Assembly (NCBI GenBank): GCA_020845955.1
Contig: JADLEU010000229.1
Location: 1-32,979 of the forward strand
DNA from: Anaerolineales bacterium
GTDB taxonomy: Bacteria > Chloroflexota > Anaerolineae > Anaerolineales > UBA6663
Length of the DNA: 32,979 bases
Reading direction: 5' to 3'
The position numbers were made by a program, and so were the translations under genes. Each line of letters starts with the position of its first letter. Position 1 is the first letter of the stretch. The notes beneath the pieces were generated by a model. That model had not been told where the DNA came from. It was given only the letters and a program-made list of their open reading frames with translations, and ran no database searches. Shown piece after piece: positions 7,683-14,754 of this stretch.

Positions 7683-7710
7683 ATCAAAATATGATATATC
7701 GGAGTTTGAT
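7681..7710 (+). promoter_or_regulatory. Probable PadR operator
   Basis: ATATCA (7681-7686), five bases, TGATAT (7692-7697) forms a perfect inverted repeat overlapping the -10 box and transcription start. A further TGATAT half-site is at 7707-7712, across the padR ATG. PadR regulators usually bind such AT-rich palindromes and repress their own promoter, so autoregulation is likely. The ribosome site GGAG (7701-7704) lies between the two parts. Confidence 0.65.
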
Positions 7711-8088
7711 ATGTCCCCAATCACCGACCCCACTTCGTTTCTGCCGCTGACGCCAGCCGCCTTCCATATCCTGCTGACCCTGGCTGACGGCGAAAAGCAC
7801 GGTTACGGCATCATGCTCGAGGTGGCGGCTCTGTCCAGCGGCCAGATCAAGCTCGGCGCGGGCACCCTCTATGGCACCATCAAGCGCATGCTGGCCGATG
7901 GCTGGATCGAGGAGAGCGACGAGCGTCCCGATCACGACCTCGACGACGAGCGGCGCCGCTACTACCGCCTGACCGATTTGGGCGGCAAGGTCGTGCGCGC
8001 CGAAGCCGAGCGGCTTTCGCGGCTGGTCGACGCCGCGCGCACGAAAAGGCTTATCCCGAAACCGCGCTCGGGCTTCATGCTGTCGTGA
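7711..8088 (+). CDS. PadR family transcriptional regulator
   Basis: 125 residues from the ATG at 7711, which has GGAG six bases upstream. It is a short PadR protein: a winged helix (LTPAAFHILLTLADGEKHGYGIML, LGAGTLYGTIKRMLADGWIEE, RRRYYRLTDLGGKVVRAEAERL) and a short C-terminal helix for dimerisation. The GTLYGTIKRM recognition helix and the RRRYYRLTDLG wing are canonical. PadR proteins mostly repress the neighbouring membrane or efflux gene and are released by small ligands. The large membrane protein gene 39 bases downstream is the likely target and is probably co-transcribed. A good promoter and a palindromic operator lie directly upstream, indicating autoregulation. Confidence 0.93.
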   Translation: MSPITDPTSFLPLTPAAFHILLTLADGEKHGYGIMLEVAALSSGQIKLGAGTLYGTIKRMLADGWIEESDERPDHDLDDERRRYYRLTDLGGKVVRAEAERLSRLVDAARTKRLIPKPRSGFMLS

Positions 8089-8127
8089 TCCGGCCTTAGC
8101 CACTATCGATCGAGGCGGAGTCCTGGC

Positions 8128-9642
8128 ATGTCCACTACCCCCGCGCCAAATGTGTCCTGGTCCAGCCAACTCTATCGGGCGCTGCTGGTGTTCTTCCCGC
8201 CCCGTTTTCGCGCTGAGTATGAGCGCGAGATGGTGCTCTTCTTTCGCGACTCGCTGCGGGCCGCCCAGCGCACCGGCAGCCTGCTCAACATCTTCTTCTG
8301 CTGGTTGACGGCAATCCTGGATCTGGGGCAATCTGCCGTGCACGAGTGGTTCGTCCATAAGCCCGGCCCCGGCCACTATGTGCAAAAGCTCGGCGTGGGC
8401 TTCGTGGCCGGCGCAGTGGGCGGCCTGGTGGCGGGCCTGGGCTCGCGCCTGGCGATGCGCGGGGTGGCCTTGACCGCGGGCCTGCCGGTCAGTTTCACGC
8501 CGGCAGGCAGCCTTGCTCTCCTGGTCTTCGGATTGATATTCGGACTGCCCTTTGGCGTGAGCTTCGTGGCGGTGCGACGACTACTGCCCGGCCGGGGCGC
8601 CTGGCAAGGCCTCTTCTATGGGTTGCTCCTGTTCCTCATCTTCCTGGCACCCCCGCTCTTGTTCTACCGCGAAGGGGAAGCGCTGCTGGCCTCGCCGCTC
8701 ATCGGCTTAAGTCTGTTCGCGCCGCTACCCCTAACATATGGGATTACGGTAGCCCTGGCGGCCAGGTACCTCGAGCGCCGCTTTATGCAACTGCCCGCGC
8801 CGTCGGCGGCGCCGCGGCCCGCCCCGCGCTGGCCCGCGATCGTGACCGAAGTCAGCGCCGTCGTCGTTTTCGCGCTGTGCCTAGAAGTGGCCGTCCTGGG
8901 CGTCCTCTCGATCACCAATCACATCTCGCCCATCCCGCCCGCCATCGTTCGCGCGGCGCGCGACGCCAGCCTGCCGTACGCTGTTATCCGCGATGGCAAC
9001 AACTGGCTGATCAGCCTGGCGGTGCTGGGCTACTTTGGCCTGGCCAGCGTCCTGTTCTGGGGCCGTGGGCGCTCGGCCATGGCGCGCTTCACGGCCATCG
9101 TGCTGTTTCTGTTCGGCGGCGCTGTCTTCAACACGGGGACGCGCTACTATGCCAGCCTAGTTAGCGACCTGGCGCCGGTGCAGGCGGCCATTCACGGCTT
9201 GCAGTTGGTGGGCGTCAGCGCCTTGCTGGCCCTGCTCTATGTATTTCCCTCTGGCCGGGTAACGCCCAACTGGACTCGACCGCTGGCAGTGGCCTGGCTG
9301 GCTTTTGCCGGCGTCTGGCTCATCGCGCCCTGGCCTGAGCCACTGACCCTGATCGCCATTGTGGGCTTTTTCGTCTCGGGCCTGGCAGCCCAGATCCAGC
9401 GCTATCGCGCCGCGCCGGCCGGCGAGCGCCTGCAGCTGCGCTGGCCGCTGGCGGGTTTCACCGTGGCCATTCTGGGCTTCAGCCTGGTGGCATTGGCGGT
9501 GCTGATCGCGCCTGATCTGAGACTGTCCCGGGTTGATGGGCTGGGCGGCCTGGCCGCGTTTGGGCTGTATATGCTGCCTTGGCTCTTTATCCCGACGACC
9601 GTTGCCTACGCCATGCGCCGGCACAGGCTGTGGACGACCTGA
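8128..9642 (+). CDS. Polytopic membrane protein with permease-prefix-like N-terminus
   Basis: 504 residues with roughly a dozen hydrophobic segments. The N-terminus (SQLYRALLVFFPPRFRAEYEREMVLFFRD) resembles the permease-prefix segment seen on MacB-like permeases encoded beside PadR regulators. No MacB periplasmic or FtsX-type core is recognised after it; instead there are two blocks of transmembrane helices (about 85-215 and 235-500). The second block, with YVFPSGRVTPNWTRPLAVAW and the ending IPTTVAYAMRRHRLWTT, looks like the membrane input part common to Chloroflexota sensor kinases, without any output domain. It follows padR by 39 bases in the same direction, a recurrent pairing, so it is probably controlled by PadR. 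Function is unknown; transport or envelope-stress sensing are both possible. Confidence 0.75.
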   Translation: MSTTPAPNVSWSSQLYRALLVFFPPRFRAEYEREMVLFFRDSLRAAQRTGSLLNIFFCWLTAILDLGQSAVHEWFVHKPGPGHYVQKLGVGFVAGAVGGLVAGLGSRLAMRGVALTAGLPVSFTPAGSLALLVFGLIFGLPFGVSFVAVRRLLPGRGAWQGLFYGLLLFLIFLAPPLLFYREGEALLASPLIGLSLFAPLPLTYGITVALAARYLERRFMQLPAPSAAPRPAPRWPAIVTEVSAVVVFALCLEVAVLGVLSITNHISPIPPAIVRAARDASLPYAVIRDGNNWLISLAVLGYFGLASVLFWGRGRSAMARFTAIVLFLFGGAVFNTGTRYYASLVSDLAPVQAAIHGLQLVGVSALLALLYVFPSGRVTPNWTRPLAVAWLAFAGVWLIAPWPEPLTLIAIVGFFVSGLAAQIQRYRAAPAGERLQLRWPLAGFTVAILGFSLVALAVLIAPDLRLSRVDGLGGLAAFGLYMLPWLFIPTTVAYAMRRHRLWTT

Positions 9643-9697
9643 TCCAAACCACCTAAACACAACCGCTCGTCTGCGTTCGTCTCGAAAGGAGATTGTG

Positions 9698-10108
9698 ATG
9701 CCTCGCAGCCTCAGCCTCTTCGCCTTGCTCCTCGCCGGCCTGGCCGCGGCCTGCCAGGGCGCCGCCGGCGCTGCCGCGCGCGTGCGCTTTAGCGCGCCGG
9801 CCGACGGCAGCACGGTCAGCGGCCCCGTCCACGTCACCTTCGCGGCCGAGAGCTTCACCGTCGAGCCGGCCGGCGAGGTCAAAGCCGGCGCCGGCCACCT
9901 GCACATCATGGTGGACACCGACTGCCTCACAGCCGGCACGGTGATCCCCAACGACGAAACGCACCTGCACTACGGCAAGGCCCAACTCGAAGCCGAGCTT
10001 GACCTGGCGCCGGGCCCGCACACCCTGTGCCTGCAGGCCGCCGACGGCGCCCACACGGCCCTGGCAGGCGAGGGCATGACGCACGTCATCGAGATCACGG
10101 TCGAATAG
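9698..10108 (+). CDS. DUF4399 lipoprotein
   Basis: 136 residues from the ATG at 9698, with AAAGGAGA ending six bases before it. A lipoprotein signal is clear: MPRSLSLFALLLAGLAAAC, with lipidation expected on Cys19. The mature part (RVRFSAPADGSTVSGPVHVTF, GHLHIMVDT, NDETHLHYGKAQ, LAPGPHTLCLQAADG) is a complete DUF4399 domain, an Ig-like fold with conserved HLHI and HLHYG histidines that could bind metal. The biochemical role of the family is not established. It is followed 43 bases later by a damaged membrane gene and then by a Cu/Zn-SOD-like gene, so this may be an extracytoplasmic metal or oxidant-handling cluster; that is inference. Confidence 0.85.
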   Translation: MPRSLSLFALLLAGLAAACQGAAGAAARVRFSAPADGSTVSGPVHVTFAAESFTVEPAGEVKAGAGHLHIMVDTDCLTAGTVIPNDETHLHYGKAQLEAELDLAPGPHTLCLQAADGAHTALAGEGMTHVIEITVE

Positions 10109-10151
10109 CCGGAGACCGCCGGCACCCGAACGACTCACGGGAGGCGCACAC

Positions 10152-10734
10152 ATGACAACCATTGCGGCACGCCGGGAGAAGTACGACTGGCGCGTCTTCG
10201 GCGCCTGGCTGGTGTCCAGTTTCGTGGGGATGGCCCTGAGCATGCTGGCCGCCCTGACGCTCATGTGGAGTGTGGCCGGCGCAATCGGGCCGGCGGCCGG
10301 CGAAACAACAGCCTTGCTCGCCGCCGGCGCGATCTTAGGGCTCGGCCTGGGGCTGGGCAGCGGCCTGCTTCCCGGTTTGGCGCTGCGCCAGCGCTTGGGC
10401 GGGCTAGGCCCCTGGCTGGCCGCCAGCCTGCTGGCCGGTGCCGCGGGCGGGGCACTCGTGTTCCCGCTGGCCATCAGCCAGGGCACTGGCGGGCCGGGGT
10501 GGGTGGCGCTGGTGGCGCTAGGCGCGGTGTTGGGGTTAGGCCAATGGCTGGCGCTGCGCGGCCGGGTGGTGGGTGCTGGCCAGCGCCGCGGCCGTGGGCA
10601 CAGGCCTGGCCGTGGGATTTCAGTTGGGCGGCGAAGGCCGCGAAGCGATTGCGATCGGGGGACTGGCGCTGGTGTACGCCCTGTTCAGCGCTGGCCCGAT
10701 GGGCTGGATACTCTCAGAAGGAGACAAAGCATGA
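10152..10734 (+). pseudogene. Small membrane protein, frameshifted near 10560
   Basis: The frame from ATG 10152 (GGGAGG upstream) encodes Gly/Ala/Leu-rich transmembrane helices up to LGQWLALRG, then turns abruptly into Arg-rich nonsense. The natural continuation is in the +1-shifted frame from about 10564: AGWWVLASAAAVG, VGFQLGG, LVYALFSAGPMGWIL, which is hydrophobic and ends with a TGA at 10732-10734. That TGA overlaps the next gene's start in an ATGA, a typical coupling arrangement, which supports the shifted frame as ancestral. The break is in or near GGCCGGGTGGTGGG. About 190 residues would result if repaired. The pattern WLALRG followed by WWVLASA resembles a glycine-rich four- to six-helix membrane family of unknown function. 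Either a real mutation or a base-level assembly error. Confidence 0.75.
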
Positions 10735-11408
10735 AGACCAACGCAGCATATCGGAACTGGATCGCCGGAGTGGCGCTGCTGGCGCTCGCCTTGGCCCTGG
10801 CGCTGGCCTTGGCCCTGGTGCTGGCCTGGCCGGCGGGCGCGGAGGGCAGCCAGGTGACACACGGCGCCCTGCACGCCTACGCCGCGGGCCTGGCGCGCGG
10901 TTATGCCATCACCGGCCACGCCGTCATGACGCGTGCCGGCAGCTACAAGACCCTGGTCTGCGTGCATGCCAGCGGGCTGGCCCCCAACACAACCTACGGG
11001 GTGCACGTCCACAACCGGGCCTGTGGCGATAGCAACGCCGGGGGGCACTATTAGCACCTGGTCGGCGGCGCCGTGGACCCGGTCAACGAGATCTGGCCGG
11101 GCTTTACGACCAGCGAGGCTGGGATCGGGAACGGCAACGCCGTGAAGGCCTTCTGGGCGCGGCCTGAGGCGCAGGCCGTTGTCATCCACGACGTCGACGG
11201 CGCGCGCATCGCCTGCGCCGACCTGCTGCCGGAGCGGCCGGCAGCAGAACCGACCGCTGAGTTTCAGCCTGGGCCCGGCCAGGAGCGTGGCCAGAGCGCC
11301 GGAGCCGCGCCTCTGGCAGGGCTGCTTTCTAGCGCCGGATCGCCCGCCCCGCACGATACTCCCCCCGCGGTTGTCACCTTCGCGCCTTTCGGGCATCCAA
11401 GCAAGTAG
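10731..11408 (+). pseudogene. Cu/Zn superoxide dismutase-like secreted protein interrupted by TAG
   Basis: ATG 10731 with AAGGAGA about six bases upstream. A long Leu/Ala signal peptide (residues about 8-37) precedes a Cu/Zn-SOD-like domain: YGVHVHNRACG (copper ligands His92 and His94) and NAGGHY (His106). At codon 108 (11052-11054) there is an in-frame TAG. The same frame then continues perfectly in family style: HLVGGAVDPVNEIWPGFTTS, NGNAVKAFWARPEAQAVVIHD with the last copper histidine, and GARIACADLL, ending at 11408. The stop sits where GGHYQH would be expected, so a single CAG to TAG change explains it. If not read through, the product lacks a copper ligand and should be inactive. It is overlapped by the upstream membrane gene. 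A low-complexity Pro/Ala/Gly tail follows the domain. Confidence 0.82.
10788..10823 (+). repeat. 18-base tandem duplication in the SOD-like signal peptide
   Basis: 10788-10805 and 10806-10823 are two copies of an 18-base unit, GCCTTGGCCCTGGCGCTG, differing at one position. They encode alternating Ala-Leu and lengthen the hydrophobic core of the signal peptide, probably by replication slippage. Confidence 0.8.
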
Positions 11409-11439
11409 AGCACAGTGTTCTCGAAAGGCAGCGACAACG

Positions 11440-11859
11440 ATGGAAATGATCATTGACTTCCCTGGCGGCGCGCGCGTGGATGCCCACTTCAAAGGGTATA
11501 CCGTGCCGACCGATCAGCCCCCGTACGGCGGCGGCGAAGGCGCGGCCCCCACGCCCTTTGCCACCTTCCTGGCTTCGATCGGCACGTGCGCCGGAATTTA
11601 CGTGCTGGGCTTCTGCCGGCAGCGCGGCCTGGACACGACCGGGCTGCGCCTGGTGCAGCGGCTGGACGTGGACCGCGGCACCGGCCTGGTGCGCCAGGTG
11701 GCGCTCGAGATCGAGTTGCCGCCGGGCTTTCCGGAGAAGTACCGCGGCGCCGTCATCCGCTCGGCCGAGCAGTGCGCGGTCAAGAAGCACTTCGAGCACC
11801 CGCCCGAGTTTGCGATCACGACGCGCACGGCGGCGGAAGACCCGCTCACGGTGGCCTGA
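11440..11859 (+). CDS. OsmC family protein (first copy)
   Basis: 139 residues from the ATG at 11440 (an ATG at 11446 is also possible; the ribosome site is weak). The OsmC fold is clear: PTPFATFLASIGTCAGIYVLGFCRQRG in the central helix and RSAEQCAVKKHFEHPPEF near the C-terminus. The two family cysteines are present, Cys50 and Cys112, expected to act as peroxidatic and resolving thiols in peroxide or thiol reduction, though YhfA-like members are not all proven peroxidases. It is cytoplasmic. It lies just downstream of the damaged SOD-like gene and upstream of the ECF sigma/anti-sigma pair, with a second, divergent OsmC on the other side, suggesting an oxidant-stress neighbourhood. Confidence 0.9.
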   Translation: MEMIIDFPGGARVDAHFKGYTVPTDQPPYGGGEGAAPTPFATFLASIGTCAGIYVLGFCRQRGLDTTGLRLVQRLDVDRGTGLVRQVALEIELPPGFPEKYRGAVIRSAEQCAVKKHFEHPPEFAITTRTAAEDPLTVA

Positions 11860-11906
11860 CGAGCAACCCTGCAAGCATCGCTTGGGCGCGCTGCGGCGCC
11901 GCAAGT

Positions 11907-11934
11907 GCGCCGCCCGCATCGGGTGCGGTTGCGC
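11907..11934 (+). terminator. Possible terminator after the first OsmC gene
   Basis: GCGC and CCGCA pair with TGCGG and GCGC around a five-base loop, with a small internal loop. A second inverted repeat, AGGGGC and GCCCCT, is at about 11951-11967. There is no T-run, so the assignment rests only on position between two transcription units. Confidence 0.35.
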
Positions 11935-11972
11935 CGCCCATTAGTTTGCCCAGGGGCTCGCCGCCCCTGCGC

Positions 11973-11978
11973 TATAAT
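11973..11978 (+). promoter_or_regulatory. -10 box of the ECF sigma gene
   Basis: A perfect TATAAT eight bases before the GTG start at 11987. Transcription would begin at or one base before the start codon, so the message is probably leaderless or nearly so. AGGAGG at 11980-11985 touches the start and is too close to act as a normal ribosome site for that GTG; it would suit the in-frame ATG at 12008 poorly too. Confidence 0.55.
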
Positions 11979-11986
11979 CAGGAGGT

Positions 11987-12631
11987 GTGACCACTGCCGA
12001 GACGGTAATGGACGACCCCCTGATTGCGGAGACAAGTGACGAGCGTGCCCTGATCGCGCGGCTGCAGGCGGGCGACAAGGCGGCCTGCGCAGAGTGCGTC
12101 GAGCTGCACGCGCCCGGCCTGTACCGGCTGGCGCGGCGGATGATGCGCGACGAGGCCGAAGCCGAGGACGTGGTGCAGGAGACGCTGCTGAGCGCCTTCA
12201 AGAGCATCGCCCACTTTGAGGGCCGCTCGGGTCTGCGCACCTGGCTTTACCGCATTGCCTACAACGCCGCCCTGATGCGGCTGCGGCGCTCGCGGCCCGA
12301 CAGCGTGTCGGTGGAAGGGGCCGGGCTGGACGGCGACGCCGGCCTGCCAGTGCCGCGCCAAATGTTCGACTGGTGCTGCCTGCCCGAAAGCGACTTCGAT
12401 TCGCGGGAGGCCCGCGACCAACTCGAGGCCGCTGTCCAGGCCCTGCCCGAGAAACTCAAGGTCGTCTTTGTGCTGCGCGAGTTGGAGGGTCTGTCGACCG
12501 AGGCCGCGGCGGAAGCGCTGGGGCTTTCCCCCGAGGCCGTGAAAACCCGCCTGCACCGTGCCCGGTTGTGGCTGCGCGAACGCCTGGCAGCCTATTTCAC
12601 TGAGTTGGCCCAACCCGCCGCGGAGGACTGA
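11987..12631 (+). CDS. ECF-type RNA polymerase sigma factor
   Basis: 214 residues from a GTG. Region 2 is clear (LYRLARRMMRDEAEAEDVVQ, FKSIAHFEGRSGLRTWLYRI, ALMRLRRSR) and so is region 4 (ALPEKLKVVFVLRELEGLST, AAEALGLSPEAVKTRLHRAR). The region 2-4 linker is longer than average and contains DWCCLP. No region 1 or 3 is present, so it is a group 4 (ECF) sigma factor that redirects RNA polymerase to a small stress regulon. The anti-sigma gene begins on the base after its stop codon, so the pair is translationally coupled. Neighbouring OsmC genes on both sides are plausible targets. An in-frame ATG at 12008 is an alternative start that would only remove seven residues. Confidence 0.93.
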   Translation: MTTAETVMDDPLIAETSDERALIARLQAGDKAACAECVELHAPGLYRLARRMMRDEAEAEDVVQETLLSAFKSIAHFEGRSGLRTWLYRIAYNAALMRLRRSRPDSVSVEGAGLDGDAGLPVPRQMFDWCCLPESDFDSREARDQLEAAVQALPEKLKVVFVLRELEGLSTEAAAEALGLSPEAVKTRLHRARLWLRERLAAYFTELAQPAAED

Positions 12632-12877
12632 ATGGAGCCGCACGACTGCCGCCACCTGCTAGGAGATCTCTCGGACTATCTGGACGGCCAGGCCTCGGCC
12701 ATGTTGTGCGCCGAGATCGAGCGCCACCTGGAAGACTGCGCCAACTGCCGGGTCGTGATCGACACGTTGCGCCAGACGATCAGGCTCTACCGCGATCTGC
12801 CCGGCCCGCTTCTGCCGCCCGCTGCCCGCGAGCGCCTCTACCACTTCCCGGACTCAGGACAATTCCTCCGGCCCTAA
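12632..12877 (+). CDS. Zinc-binding anti-sigma factor (ZAS/zf-HC2 type)
   Basis: 81 residues, directly abutting the sigma gene (TGA then ATG). The motif ERHLEDCANC gives H-x3-C-x2-C (His32, Cys36, Cys39), the zinc anti-sigma signature; additional His4, Cys6, His8 and Cys26 could complete the site or form redox disulfides. There is no transmembrane helix and the tail after residue 60 is short, so it is a cytoplasmic ZAS protein like RsrA rather than a membrane one. In that family oxidation of the zinc thiols releases the sigma factor. This fits the OsmC genes around it. The redox-sensing role here is inference from motif and context. Confidence 0.88.
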   Translation: MEPHDCRHLLGDLSDYLDGQASAMLCAEIERHLEDCANCRVVIDTLRQTIRLYRDLPGPLLPPAARERLYHFPDSGQFLRP

Positions 12878-13043
12878 TCGGACGAACAGCATCTCCTTTT
12901 TCAGCCAAAACTCACTAGCGCCCGACCCGCGTCTCGGGCAGAGTCAGGCTGGCGCGCGTGCCTGGTCGTGGTCCGCCGTGCCTGTCACCGGAACGGCTCT
13001 GCCGCATCTAAGCAGGTGAGACCAACCAGGAGGCTGTCCCAGG

Positions 13044-13499
13044 ATGTCGCAAACCATTGTGAAGTGGCTGGACAAGAAGCAGTTTGTGGGGATCGACTCA
13101 AGCCGGCACTCGGTCGTCATGAGCAGCCAGGACGCCGAGAACGCCGTCGGGTGCAAGCCGTCGGATCTGCTGCCGCTGGCGTTGGGTTCGTGCGTGGCGG
13201 TGGACGTGGTCGAGATCCTGGCCAAGCAGCGCACGCCGCTGGCCAGCCTGGAGATCGTCATCGACAGCCAGCAGGACCCCGCGCCGCCCTGGGCCTTCCG
13301 GCGGATCCACCTGACCTTTCGCGTGGCCGGCGCGGGCCTGACGCCGCGCGCTGTCGAGCGCGCCATCCGCCTGGCCGAGGGTAAGTATTGTTCGGTGGCA
13401 GACACGATCCGGGCGGTGACCAAGATCACGCTGGACTTTGAGTTGGACGGCGCCGTGTATGCCTGCCCTGGCGAGGCGGCCGAGGCGGTGCCGGCGTAA
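13044..13499 (+). CDS. OsmC family protein (second copy)
   Basis: 151 residues; ATG 13044 with AGGAGG at 13028-13033, ten bases before it. OsmC core: GCKPSDLLPLALGSCVAVDVVEIL with Cys50, and EGKYCSVADTIRAVTKITLDFEL with Cys116, the expected peroxidatic and resolving pair. It is clearly a different subfamily from the OsmC at 11.4 kb (the second-cysteine motif is KYCSVADTI rather than EQCAVKKHF), so it is not a recent duplicate. It lies 166 bases after the anti-sigma gene, in the same direction, and may belong to the sigma regulon. A GGAAC motif at about 12990 could be an ECF -35 element but is weak. Confidence 0.9.
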   Translation: MSQTIVKWLDKKQFVGIDSSRHSVVMSSQDAENAVGCKPSDLLPLALGSCVAVDVVEILAKQRTPLASLEIVIDSQQDPAPPWAFRRIHLTFRVAGAGLTPRAVERAIRLAEGKYCSVADTIRAVTKITLDFELDGAVYACPGEAAEAVPA

Positions 13500-13583
13500 C
13501 AAGACCGCGCTTCGCCCAATTGCGCAACCAGAGCGAAACATCCGTCAGCGACGCGCCTGCGCCAGGAATATTCCTAACCCGCC

Positions 13584-14753
13584 ATGCTCCCTGCCGCCCA
13601 AGCCCTCAAACCCAAGCTCGTAGAACTGCGCCGCACGATCCACCGCCACCCCGAGTTGGCCTTCCACGAACACCAGACCGCCGAGTTGGTGGCCCGCACG
13701 CTCGGCGAGTTGGGCGTGGAGGCGCAGACCGGCGTGGGGCGCACGGGCGTGGTGGCCTACCTGGGCGAAGCCGAGGGCCCGGTGGTGGCCATCCGCGCCG
13801 ACATGGACGCGCTGCCGATCCTGGAGGCCAACCAGGCCGAATATGCCTCGACTGTGCCCGGCCAGATGCACGCCTGCGGCCACGACGCGCATACCGCCAT
13901 GCTGCTGGGCGTGGCCATGCTGCTGGCGCGGCGCGAGCTGCCGGGCCAGGTGCGGCTGCTGTTCCAGCCGGCCGAAGAGGACACCGACGGGACCGGCGTG
14001 AGCGGCGCGCCGCGCATGATCGAGGCCGGCGCGCTGCGCGGCGTCGACCACGTGCTGGCGCTGCACGTGGCGCCGCAGCTCGACACCGGCACTATCTCGT
14101 GCGGCGGGGGCCAGGTGTCGGGCGCCGTGGATACTTTCCGCGCCTACGTGCACGGGCGCGGCGGGCACGGCGCGCGCCCCGACCAGACCGTCGACGCCAT
14201 CTGGCTGGCGGCGCAGGTGCTCAATGCGCTCTACGCCGTGCCGTCGCGCCGCGTCGACCCGCTGCGGCCGTCCGTGCTGTCGCTAGGGGTCGTGCGCGGC
14301 GGCGCCGCTTCCAACGTCATCCCCGAGCAGGTCTACCTGGAAGGCACGCTGCGCAGCATGGACGAGAAGGTGCGTGAGCAACTGCTGGACGAGGTCAAGC
14401 GCTGCCTGGGAGTGGCCCGCGCGCTGGGGGGCGACTACACGCTCGAGGTCGAGCGCGGCTACCCCAGCATGGTCAACGATGCCGGCGTGGCGGCGCGGAT
14501 CCTGGAAGTGGGGCGCGATCTGCTGGGCGAGGCCGGGTTGGCCGAGGACCAGATCACGATGGGGGCGGAGGATTTCAGCTATATGACCGCCCACAGCCCC
14601 GGAGCGATGTTCTCGCTGGGCGTGCGTGTGCCCGGCATGCCCATCCGCCACGTGCACACCCCCGATTTTGACCTGAACGAAGACGCGCTGCCCATCGGGA
14701 CGGCCGTCCTGGCCGAGACGGCGCTGCGGTTGCTGCGGCAAGCTAAGCGCTGA
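13584..14753 (+). CDS. M20 family metallo-amidohydrolase (hippurate/IAA-amino acid hydrolase type)
   Basis: 389 residues, the family's normal length. It hydrolyses N-acyl amino acids using two metal ions. Metal and catalytic motifs are all present: RADMDALPI, MHACGHDAHTAMLLG (Cys98, His100, His103), LLFQPAEE (Glu131/Glu132), ALHV (His161) and the C-terminal MGAEDFSYM and RHVHTPDF. The dimerisation lid (SGAVDTFRAYVHGRGGHGARPD, RGGAASNVIPE) is also complete. This is the M20D branch that includes hippurate hydrolase, N-acetyl-diaminopimelate deacetylase and IAA-amino acid hydrolases; the exact substrate cannot be told. There is no signal peptide, so it acts in the cytoplasm. No strong ribosome site precedes the ATG. 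It is followed directly by a decayed SWIM gene. Confidence 0.93.
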   Translation: MLPAAQALKPKLVELRRTIHRHPELAFHEHQTAELVARTLGELGVEAQTGVGRTGVVAYLGEAEGPVVAIRADMDALPILEANQAEYASTVPGQMHACGHDAHTAMLLGVAMLLARRELPGQVRLLFQPAEEDTDGTGVSGAPRMIEAGALRGVDHVLALHVAPQLDTGTISCGGGQVSGAVDTFRAYVHGRGGHGARPDQTVDAIWLAAQVLNALYAVPSRRVDPLRPSVLSLGVVRGGAASNVIPEQVYLEGTLRSMDEKVREQLLDEVKRCLGVARALGGDYTLEVERGYPSMVNDAGVAARILEVGRDLLGEAGLAEDQITMGAEDFSYMTAHSPGAMFSLGVRVPGMPIRHVHTPDFDLNEDALPIGTAVLAETALRLLRQAKR

Positions 14754-14754
14754 C

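Noticed and set aside
10555-10575. Programmed ribosomal frameshift in the membrane gene
   Set aside because: No slippery heptamer with a following structure is obvious. Mutation or assembly error is the simpler explanation until orthologues are checked.
13520-14377. 285-codon Arg-rich frame over the M20 amidohydrolase gene
   Set aside because: It is a shifted reading of the amidohydrolase, whose own frame has all metal-binding motifs.
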